A stretch of 17,370 nt of DNA from contig SVSF01000032.1 of NCBI GenBank assembly GCA_015064425.1, forward strand, positions 1 through 17,370, read 5' to 3'. A program made the position numbers and the translations under genes. The DNA is from Oscillospiraceae bacterium. GTDB taxonomy: Bacteria > Bacillota_A > Clostridia > Oscillospirales > CAG-272. Within the stretch, counting starts at the first letter, position 1, and the number at the start of each line of letters is the position of its first letter. The notes under the pieces were generated by a model. It ran no database searches, was not told where the DNA came from, and worked only from the letters and a program-made list of their open reading frames with translations. Of this stretch, positions 7,535 to 15,500 are shown in pieces.

Positions 7535-8764
7535 ATGAGAAAAAAGATATTCTGTCTTTTACTTATACTTTTGCTCCTTTTTGCTTTTTCTGCCTGCATG
7601 GCTAATGAGGAAAGAGATATGGGGGAGATATCGGACACGGAGCGTTCGGAAGGTTATACAGAAGTCTATACCGAGGCCGAGAGAGATACGGAAACCGAAG
7701 AGGGATCCGATAAGGAGATGCTTAGCGAAAAGGAGACTGAGACGGAAAAGTATACGGAAACAGTAAGCGAGACTGCGGGAGAGACGGAGAAAGAAACTGA
7801 AACCGAAAAATTGAGTGGAACTGAGCCCGATACAGAAAAAATGACTGAAAAAAACACGGAGAGCGAAACTGAAGAGCTGACCGAAAGCTCCACGGAGAAG
7901 GTGAGCGAAAAAGTAAGCGAAAAGGAAACCGAAGCAGATGTGGCGGATCCTGCTCCAAGACCGATACTTCTTGAAGTAAAAGCTCCCGGGACTTTTGAGA
8001 AAAGAAATGCCCTGGCGGTAATAGATTACTCTAACTGTAAAGACGGCTATGTAATGGCAAAATTTTCCATGCCTTCGGACTTTAGGATAAAGGCGCAGGT
8101 GAAGGGTACAAATTCTACATATACGTACAATATGATCCCGGAGGAGTGGGAGGTATTTCCTCTTTCCGAAGGAAGTGGTTCCTATAAAATAAGTATATAT
8201 CAGAACGTGGAAGGTACGAAATACGCTACGGTGCTTTCCGTGAGCATAGATGTGTCCTTGGAAAATGAGTTCAGTACCTTTCTTTACCCAAATCAGTACG
8301 TTGACTATATATCTGCTCCGAATACGGTCGAGATGGCATATCAGCTTACAAAATATACGGACAATCCGCTTGAAAAGGTGGCGCTGGTGTACGATTATGT
8401 TGTGGATACTTTACGCTATGATAAGGCCAAGGCAGAAAATGTACAGAGCGGATACCTTCCTGTTCTGGATGAGGTCCTCGAAAACAAAAAAGGAATATGC
8501 TTTGATTATGCCGCACTGATGACGGGAATGCTTAGAAGTCAGGGAATTCCCTGCAAGCTTGTAGTAGGATATGCGGGAAGTGCATATCATGCGTGGATAA
8601 GCGTTTGGACCGAGGAGAGCGGATGGATAGACGGTGCTATCTTTTTTGACGGCTCCTCCTGGCACAGGATGGACCCGACCTTTGCATCTTCATCCGATCG
8701 AAGTGACTACATAATGCAGTACATAGGCGACGGAAAGAATTACACTGCAAAATATCTATATTAA
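7535..8764 (+). CDS. Lipoprotein with Thr/Glu-rich linker and transglutaminase-like domain
   Basis: A 409-residue predicted surface lipoprotein. A signal peptide with KK start and Leu-rich core ends in FSAC, so C21 is the likely lipidated residue. Residues 24-140 are a low-complexity acidic linker built of ETE, TEK and SEK units, long enough to reach through much of the cell wall. Residues 145-245 look like a small beta domain. The C-terminal part is a transglutaminase-like core with the triad C322 (KGICFDYA), H352 (YHAWISVW) and D380 (RMDPTF). Such domains act as Cys peptidases, amidases or cross-linking enzymes; the substrate is unknown. GGAGG lies 7 nt before the ATG. The gene is placed between the SARP regulator and the GspF-like gene, so it may act on the pilus-like structure or the wall. 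Confidence 0.87.
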   Translation: MRKKIFCLLLILLLLFAFSACMANEERDMGEISDTERSEGYTEVYTEAERDTETEEGSDKEMLSEKETETEKYTETVSETAGETEKETETEKLSGTEPDTEKMTEKNTESETEELTESSTEKVSEKVSEKETEADVADPAPRPILLEVKAPGTFEKRNALAVIDYSNCKDGYVMAKFSMPSDFRIKAQVKGTNSTYTYNMIPEEWEVFPLSEGSGSYKISIYQNVEGTKYATVLSVSIDVSLENEFSTFLYPNQYVDYISAPNTVEMAYQLTKYTDNPLEKVALVYDYVVDTLRYDKAKAENVQSGYLPVLDEVLENKKGICFDYAALMTGMLRSQGIPCKLVVGYAGSAYHAWISVWTEESGWIDGAIFFDGSSWHRMDPTFASSSDRSDYIMQYIGDGKNYTAKYLY

Positions 8765-8785
8765 AACATTATGAAAGGCAAATAT

Positions 8786-9823
8786 ATGAACAAACAAAGA
8801 CTTTCATACCGTGAAGTATCTTCTGTATGTCTGGAACTTTCTCTTTTCCTGCATGCGGGAGCGTCTGTTTCCGAGTCAATGAGCTTATTGGCAGATCAGA
8901 CGGAAGAAAAAAAACTGAAAAAAGCATTTACGGAGATCGTAACGGATCTTGATGCGGGCAAACCTCTTTCTGCAGCTATGGAGGTTTCGGGAATATTTCC
9001 CGACAGAGTATGTCTTATGCTCCGCGCTGCGGAAAAAACAGGAAAAAGCGAGGAGATGCTTTTATCTGCATCAAAATTTTACGACAGGCTTGATGTTATG
9101 GACGGGCAGACGCGCTCTGCATTACTTTATCCGTCTGTATTGATGGCTGTAATGATGGCTGTCGCAGTGCTGATACTTGTGTACGTTATGCCGATATTTC
9201 GAAACGTATACGCAGCCCTTGGAGGAGAACCGTACGGACTTGCCGCAATACTGCTAAGTGTCGGCGGAATGCTGAAGAGATTCTTGCCTCTTATTTGTCT
9301 TTTGTTTGTTTTAGTCGCAGTCGGTCTTTTTATTTTTTCTTTCTCCCAAAACTTCAGAGGAAAGCTGTTTGGAATAGTATCCATAAATGAAAGCGGAATA
9401 TCGAAAAAAATAGCGTCCGCTCATTTTGCAAGAGCGCTTTCTCTTGCATTTTCCGGCGGAATGGACTCTGTTTCCGCTGTATATGAAGCGGGAAAAGTAC
9501 TGGGCTCAGAAAAAAGTTTTGAAATTATAGAAGAGGTATGTAAAAAAGCATCAGAGGGTGAAGATATATGGTTCCTTCTGAAGGATTATAAAATACTTCC
9601 GGCCGCCGAGGCAAGGCTCATGAGCATCGGTGTGGAAGGCGGAAATGCAGAACAATGTGCCGAAAAAGCAGCGGAAAGACTCGACAGAGATGCAGATGAG
9701 GCTATTGAAAAGGCGGTGAGCAGGATAGAGCCGTTTATGGTAATATTCTCGTGTGCGGTAATAGGAGCTATTCTTCTTTCTGTTATGATCCCTCTTACGG
9801 AGATCATATCGTCTATAGGGTGA
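8786..9823 (+). CDS. GspF/PilC-type inner-membrane protein of a type II secretion / type IV pilus-like system
   Basis: A 345-residue protein with two T2SSF repeats. The first is residues 10-110 (LSLFLHAGASVSESMSLLAD, LMLRAAEKTGKSEEML) plus a transmembrane segment near 115-136. The second is residues 213-315 (FARALSLAFSGGMDSVSAV, EARLMSIGVEGGNAEQCAEK) plus a C-terminal segment near 316-338. A middle hydrophobic segment lies near 165-187. It is shorter than typical PilC/GspF (about 400), mainly at the N-terminus. GspF/PilC proteins form the platform on which the motor ATPase acts. ATG 8786 is chosen because AAAGG lies 7 nt before it; ATG 8771 is in frame but lacks a binding site. Confidence 0.9.
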   Translation: MNKQRLSYREVSSVCLELSLFLHAGASVSESMSLLADQTEEKKLKKAFTEIVTDLDAGKPLSAAMEVSGIFPDRVCLMLRAAEKTGKSEEMLLSASKFYDRLDVMDGQTRSALLYPSVLMAVMMAVAVLILVYVMPIFRNVYAALGGEPYGLAAILLSVGGMLKRFLPLICLLFVLVAVGLFIFSFSQNFRGKLFGIVSINESGISKKIASAHFARALSLAFSGGMDSVSAVYEAGKVLGSEKSFEIIEEVCKKASEGEDIWFLLKDYKILPAAEARLMSIGVEGGNAEQCAEKAAERLDRDADEAIEKAVSRIEPFMVIFSCAVIGAILLSVMIPLTEIISSIG

Positions 9824-9830
9824 TGCCTTT

Positions 9831-10148
9831 ATGAAAATCAGAAAATACCTTTATTTGAAATTGATATCGGCTTTAATATTGATCGCACTTGCTTTATGTG
9901 TAATATTCGTTTTTGTCGATATTATGAAGGATATGGAGATCGGCAGTGGTAATGCGGTTATAGAGAATATGGAAAATGTTTTGAAGCGTGGAGCCGCTGC
10001 ATGCTATGCGGCAGAGGGCGCGTATCCTCCTACGGCGGAATATCTTATTAATAATTACTGCGTTGGAGTAGACCTCGACAGGTATGCGGTGTTTTATGAA
10101 ATTTTTTCGGAAAACATAATGCCTGAAATAACAGTGGTGGAGCGATAA
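9831..10148 (+). CDS. Small single-span protein, possible GspG-like pseudopilin
   Basis: A 105-residue protein: a short basic N-terminus (MKIRKYLYLK), one hydrophobic helix (11-30), then an amphipathic helix leading into CYAAEGAYPPTAEYL (58-72). That last motif recalls the YP-containing loop after the N-terminal helix of GspG-type major pseudopilins. No prepilin peptidase site (Gly, then a hydrophobic stretch with Glu at +5) is visible. It starts 8 bases after the GspF-like gene, with GGGTGA as binding site. The pilin assignment rests on topology, one local motif and context. Confidence 0.6.
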   Translation: MKIRKYLYLKLISALILIALALCVIFVFVDIMKDMEIGSGNAVIENMENVLKRGAAACYAAEGAYPPTAEYLINNYCVGVDLDRYAVFYEIFSENIMPEITVVER

Positions 10149-10149
10149 A

Positions 10150-10623
10150 ATGAAAAGAAGCAGTTTACACGGGGTACTTCCTCTGCTTATATTTGCTATT
10201 TTGGCGGCAGCTCTTCTTTCGGTAACCGCAGGCTGGGCAAAAGGGTATTCGGAAATGTCGGCAAGAGACGATCAGGCTTTTACGGAACGAACAGCTTTAG
10301 GGTATGTAAGAACGAAGATCAATTCCGGACAGAACAGAGAAAAGATATATGCGGAGGATTTCGGGGAAGGAAAAGCTCTTGTTATCGTAAGCAATTACGG
10401 TAAAACGGAGTATCTGACGAGGTTGTATTGCCATAACGGAAAGCTTTACGAACTTTTTTCTCCCAGGGGTATAGAGATGCAGCCCGAAGACGGTGAAACT
10501 ATCATTGACCTTGACCGACTCGAGGCCGATATAAAAGACGGAGTACTCACTGTATCGTTTACCTGGGGAGAGGAAACGAAGATCCTCATATGCGATCTCG
10601 GTCACGGAGGGCAGAAAGCTTGA
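10150..10623 (+). CDS. Small single-span protein, possible GspJ/K-like minor pseudopilin (resembles DUF4860)
   Basis: A 157-residue protein. MKRSSLHG is followed by VLPLLIFAILAAALLS, which looks like a short prepilin leader ending in Gly, but without the Glu at +5; this is as seen in GspK-type pseudopilins. After the helix, ERTALGYVRTKINSG (46-60) resembles the helix of minor pilins. A beta-rich region follows (TEYLTRLYCHNGKLYELF, 86-103) that I associate from memory with DUF4860 of Clostridia; a domain search would be needed to confirm. It starts one base after the previous stop, with GGAG as binding site. Confidence 0.65.
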   Translation: MKRSSLHGVLPLLIFAILAAALLSVTAGWAKGYSEMSARDDQAFTERTALGYVRTKINSGQNREKIYAEDFGEGKALVIVSNYGKTEYLTRLYCHNGKLYELFSPRGIEMQPEDGETIIDLDRLEADIKDGVLTVSFTWGEETKILICDLGHGGQKA

Positions 10624-10973
10624 AAAATAAAACAATTCTTATGCTAATAGAGCTTGCGGTGATGCTCTTTATGTTTATTGCCGCTGCAGCTCTGTGTCTG
10701 CAAGGTTTTGCCAAGGCGCAGTTGATTTCAAAAGAAAGCTCTGAGCTTAACAGCGCTGTGCTGATAGCGGAGAATGCGGCCGAAATAATGAAAAATTCCT
10801 GCGGAGATGGTCAAAGGACAATAAGCATCCTTAAGGATGAGCTCGGAAGAACTGGATTTGAGCTCATAATAGATATTAAGAATGAGTCTCCGCTTTTGGG
10901 AAAAGCGTCAATATGCGTGGTAAAGGATCAAAGAGAAATATATTCTCTTGATACCGCATGGCAGGAGGGGTGA
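10620..10973 (+). CDS. Small single-span protein, possible GspI/PilV-like minor pseudopilin, TTG start
   Basis: A 117-residue protein. LMLIELAVMLFMFIAAAALC (7-26) strongly recalls the prepilin N-terminus (FTLIELLVVIAI), keeping the Glu (E11 = position +5), but Ile replaces the Gly at the cleavage site. Then comes an Ala/Ser-rich amphipathic helix with AVLIAENAAEIMKNS (46-60), like GspI, and a short beta-rich tail. I chose TTG 10620, which overlaps the previous stop as TTGA and has GGAGG 9 nt upstream. An in-frame ATG at 10590 would add ten Arg/Ser-rich residues and has no better binding site. Confidence 0.65.
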   Translation: MKNKTILMLIELAVMLFMFIAAAALCLQGFAKAQLISKESSELNSAVLIAENAAEIMKNSCGDGQRTISILKDELGRTGFELIIDIKNESPLLGKASICVVKDQREIYSLDTAWQEG

Positions 10974-10976
10974 ATA

Positions 10977-11372
10977 ATGAAGAGAAGACCTTTTATTCCT
11001 GCGGCAGTAGGAGCTTGTTCGCTTTTTGTTACGCTTGCTGTAATATGTATAGCTGTATTTTCGGTCTTGTCACTGAGTACTGCAAATGCAGGAAAAAGAC
11101 TGTCTGTCATTTATGCAGAGAATGCATACGAATATTACAGTGCGGACCTGACAGCAAATGAGATCCTTGCATCCATACGGTCGGGAGATATTCCCGAAGG
11201 TATAGAGGAAGAGAGCGGAGTTTTTTCTTTTTCCGTTCCTCAGAATGCATCGGAGGACTTGTTTGTAGAAGTTGAAGTATCGGAAAGCGGATACAAAATA
11301 TTAAGATGGCAGAGCGTACGTACCGCAGAATGGGAATCGGACGACAAGATAGATCTTTTCGACCCGTCATAA
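10977..11372 (+). CDS. Small single-span protein, possible PilX/GspK-like minor pseudopilin
   Basis: A 131-residue protein. The basic N-terminus MKRRPF is followed by a hydrophobic helix (8-33). SLSTANAGKRLSVIYAENAY (32-51) and YYSADLTANEILASI (53-67) resemble the membrane-proximal helix of PilX/GspK-type minor pilins, where (A)xxA-rich segments follow the helix. A Gly (G12) precedes the hydrophobic stretch, but no Glu follows at +5. The C-terminal half is acidic with beta-strand character. GGAGGGG is the binding site, 3 bases after the previous stop. Assignment is by topology and context. Confidence 0.6.
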   Translation: MKRRPFIPAAVGACSLFVTLAVICIAVFSVLSLSTANAGKRLSVIYAENAYEYYSADLTANEILASIRSGDIPEGIEEESGVFSFSVPQNASEDLFVEVEVSESGYKILRWQSVRTAEWESDDKIDLFDPS

Positions 11373-11443
11373 AAAGCAAACGGAATTTTTAAAACAAATA
11401 AAGAATACTCCCAAATATATCTTCAGGGAGAGGAGATACGGTA

Positions 11444-12505
11444 ATGACAGATATAAAAAAATATCTTACAGAGGCAGTAGAAGCTTCCGCTTCGGATCTT
11501 TTCGTAGTAGCGGGCGCTCCCGTTGCGGTAAAGATCGGAGGCGTGCTCGAATACATAGGAGAAGAAAAACTCTTTCCTCCGGATACAGACGGCCTGATAT
11601 CGGAACTTTATAAACTTGCCGAAAGAAGTGACGAGCGTCTTCGCAAGGTGGGAGACGACGACTTTTCCTTCGCGGTATCCGGGCTTGCCCGTTTCAGAGT
11701 AAGCGCATACAAGCAAAGAGGTTCACTTGCTGCGGTAATACGTATAGTTGCTTTTAACATACCGTCATATAGGGAGCTGTTTATACCTGAGGAGATAATG
11801 TCTCTTTCAGAGGTGCGTCACGGGCTTATACTATTTACAGGTATTGCGGGAAGCGGAAAATCTACTACTCAGGCATGCTTGATCGACCGTATAAACCATA
11901 CAAGAAACTGTCACATAATAACTCTTGAAGATCCTATAGAATTTCTCCACAAAAACGATAAGAGCATTGTAAGCCAAAGGGAGATAGCTATAGATACAGA
12001 GAATTGTATATCTGCTTTAAGAGCTTGTCTCAGGCAGGCGCCGGATGTTATACTTTTGGGCGAGATGAGAGATGCCGATACGATCCGCACTGCAATGACT
12101 GCGGCGGAAACAGGACATACTGTAATAGCTACGCTGCATACTCAGGGGACTGCGAACAGTATTGACAGAATAATCGACGCTTTTCCCGCAGAACAGCAGG
12201 CACAGATAAGGATACAGCTTGCCTCCGTACTTCATACAGTTATATCTCAGCAGCTTGTTCGGTCTACAGACGGAAAGCTTATACCTTGCTTTGAGATAAT
12301 GCATACGAACAGCGCAGTAAAGAGCCTTATCAGAGATGGAAGGACCCATCAGTTAAGCGGTTCTATAGCGACCTTCAGAGAAGAGGGAATGATCACAATG
12401 GATCAGTCTCTTTGCGAAATGCTTGCGCGCGGTCTGATAGACAGAGAGACGGCATTTGACCGTGCTGAGGATGCGGAACTTATGAAACGCCGTCTGAGAA
12501 AATAG
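11444..12505 (+). CDS. pilT: PilT-type retraction ATPase
   Basis: A 353-residue hexameric-type motor ATPase of normal PilT length. Motifs in order: N-terminal SASDLFVVAGAPVAVKIGG (15-33); Walker A GIAGSGKST (133-141); Asp box ITLEDPIEF (159-167); Walker B DVILLGEMRD (201-210); His box TGHTVIATLHT (223-233); and the PilT C-terminal element AVKSLIRDGR (291-300), equivalent to AIRNLIRE. In type IV pili PilT powers pilus retraction at the GspF/PilC platform. Here it is the only ATPase of the cluster, so it may drive the whole machine. AGGAG lies 8 nt before the ATG. The 71-base gap upstream shows no convincing terminator. Confidence 0.95.
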   Translation: MTDIKKYLTEAVEASASDLFVVAGAPVAVKIGGVLEYIGEEKLFPPDTDGLISELYKLAERSDERLRKVGDDDFSFAVSGLARFRVSAYKQRGSLAAVIRIVAFNIPSYRELFIPEEIMSLSEVRHGLILFTGIAGSGKSTTQACLIDRINHTRNCHIITLEDPIEFLHKNDKSIVSQREIAIDTENCISALRACLRQAPDVILLGEMRDADTIRTAMTAAETGHTVIATLHTQGTANSIDRIIDAFPAEQQAQIRIQLASVLHTVISQQLVRSTDGKLIPCFEIMHTNSAVKSLIRDGRTHQLSGSIATFREEGMITMDQSLCEMLARGLIDRETAFDRAEDAELMKRRLRK

Positions 12506-12522
12506 AGATCCGGGAGAAAGAA

Positions 12523-15500
12523 ATGCTGGTTCATGATACTATAATACTTGCCTCCGAGTCAGCGGGGCTCAGAAGAGAATTTCGAGGAATATTTGAACAG
12601 AATTACAATATCCTTGAGGCGGCATCGTATGATCAGCTTCGTACGGTGCTCAGTCAGAATTTTTCTATAATCGCTGCTATTATGCTGGACATAAAGATGT
12701 GTACGCCTGAGGGCAAGATATGTCTTGTTGCCCTTAATGAGGAGTGGTCAACAGAAGATGTTCCCATAATATCTGTAGTTGAAGAAAACTCTCTTCACAG
12801 TGAAACTTTGTCTCTTGATATGGGTGCTGATGATATTATAAATTATCCTTTTCATGCTCCCGTGGTAAAAAACAGAGTGGCTAATATTGTTTCTACGTTT
12901 TACAGTAAAAGAAATTTTCAGAACATAATAGATGAGCAGTCCTCCGAAATACATAAATCCTACGAAGTGATGGTGGATACGCTATCAGCTATAATTGAGC
13001 ACAGAAGCGTTGAATCCGGTCAGCACGTTATGAGGATCAGACGTTTTACAAAGCTTCTTTTGGAGGAAGTCGCAAGGGCATGCCCGGAGTATTCTCTTGA
13101 TAAAAATACAATAATGTCGATTTCAAGCGCTGCGGCTCTTCACGATATCGGAAAGATCTCTATTCCCGATAATATACTTAATAAGCCCGAAAGACTTACC
13201 GAGGAAGAGTTCGAAATAATGAAGACTCATACCATTACCGGAAGCTCTATACTTGAAGGCTTTAGAGCTATGGGGAATGAGGACTATTTAAGATATGCAT
13301 ATAACATATGCAGGTACCACCATGAGAGGTATGACGGAATGGGATATCCCGATTCTCTTAAAGGAGAGGAGATCCCGATATGTGCTCAGGTAGTAGGTCT
13401 TGTAGATGTTTATGATGCTCTTACAACTGATAGAGTTTATAAAAAGGCAATTCCGTATATAGATGCGTCAAATATGATAATAAACGGAGAGTGCGGGGCT
13501 TTTTCACCAAAGCTTCTTGAGTGCTTTAAGCATGTAAGAGGAAGCTTTGAGACTTTGGCACGTTCTTATTCGGATGGGCATTCTCCTGTGTCCGACGCCA
13601 TTACTGTTCCATTGTCTCCTCCTAAAAAAGCGGCTCCGGATTCACTCCAGGAGGCAATAGTAAAATACAGAGCAATGCTGCATCACTTCAACGTTACCGC
13701 AATGGAAGTTGACGTTGATACAGGGGTGTTCCACCTTTTATATGACCCATATCTTGATTTTTCGCTTATCCGATCTACCGGAAGCTTTGGAGAAGCTATG
13801 TCGGCTTTGGCTGAAAAAGCGGTGCATCCCGATGACAGATATTTGATAACCGATGACCTTGACTCATATCTTGATAACTTCTTTAAGGATGGACTTAGAA
13901 AAAGCACTCGCAAATACCGCATAAAAGGGAGCGACGGTCAGTACAGAATGTACGAGGCGACGATCCTCAGGACAACTACGGGTGAGGAGAGCGACCGAAA
14001 AGCGTTGCTTATCTGGCACAGGATCGGAGATGAAAGATCTGATAACGTTGAAGAAGATTCAAGGATATGTTATGAGGATATAGGTTGCGGTCTGACCGTA
14101 AGATTCGATAAGGATCTGAGCTTTACCGATGGCTCGGAGGACTTTATAAAGCTTATAAAGCTTGAGGGAGAAAAGGTAAATAAAGGATTGCTTTCCCTTA
14201 TGTCCGATACGGCCCTTGAAAAGTTTACGGAAAAGCTATCGTCTCAGCTTTCTCAGGGTAATTCTTTTGAGGTTGCTTTCCCTATAGAAATACGTGAGGG
14301 AGAAAAGATCTTTTTCATATACAAAGGAAACATCCGGTACGGTAAGAACGGCATAGAGGTCCTTTCGGGTATAGCGTTAAGATGCGATATTACGGCTTAT
14401 GACATAGAAAATACCATAAAGTCATTGAATAGATACCGTAATATAATCGAGAAGACTAACGATATACTTTTTGAGATCGATCTTACGAAGGACGAACTTA
14501 TTTGTTCGCAGAATTTTGATATGAGGTTCGGATATAGGAACATTCACAAAAATGCGATGGAAAATCTGTTTACGGGGTCTCATATTCACCCGGATGACCT
14601 GGACGTGCTCAAAGAAAGAATCGAGGAGCTCAAATATACCGATATGCCTTTCGTTGAAGCAAATATTCGTATTGCCGATAAGGACGGCAGGTACATATGG
14701 AACAGAATACGTGCCACTGCACAAAGAGATGATCTGGGAAATATCGTAAAAGGGCTTGGAATAATTTCCGATATAGATACGGAGATAAGAAGTGCACAGA
14801 TATTTGCCGAAAAATCCGAAAAAGATTCTCTTACCAAGCTATACAATAAGGAAGCGGGGCATTCAAGGGTAAAATACTATCTTTCAAGAAGAAATACAAA
14901 TAAATGCGGAGCGCTTATACTTATAGACCTTGATAACTTCAAGGTGATAAACGACAGATACGGGCATCTTTTCGGCGATACTTTAATAGCAAACGTTTCA
15001 TCTGTTATCGGCGGTATGTTCAGAGAAAACGATACCGTTGCCCGTATAGGCGGAGACGAATTTATGGCATTTATGGCAGATATATCTGATAGAAAGACCG
15101 TATCTGCCAGATGTAACGAGCTTATTAATGCCATAAGCTCGCTTTATGGCGATCAACTTAAGGATACAGAGCTTTCTTGTTCTGTAGGCGTGGCTCTGGT
15201 GCCCGACAACGGAACTGATTTTTCCGATCTGTATCAAAAAGCTGATATTGCTCTGTACCGGGCAAAGTCGGACGGAAAAGCATGCTACCGTTTCTACGAC
15301 TCGACTTTAATACGTCCGAATTACTCTGAGATAAGTAAGCATATCGATTCGGATGAGAGACTCGGAGTGGCAGATAACAGCTTGACGGAATACATATTCC
15401 AGAGACTTTATGAGACCAGCGATATTGAAGCTACCGTTAATTCAATAATGGAGCTTATAGGAAAGCAGCTTAATGTAAGCAGAGTTTATGTTTTTGAAAA

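Noticed and set aside
7666..7893. Minus-strand frame encoding Ser/Val/Phe repeats.
   Set aside because: Complement of the Thr/Glu linker codons in the lipoprotein; repetitive only because the linker is, and without start signals.
11407..11430. Possible hairpin ACTCCC...GGGAG upstream of pilT.
   Set aside because: Five pairs with a 13-nt loop next to the binding site and no T-tract; too weak to call a terminator or a translational switch.
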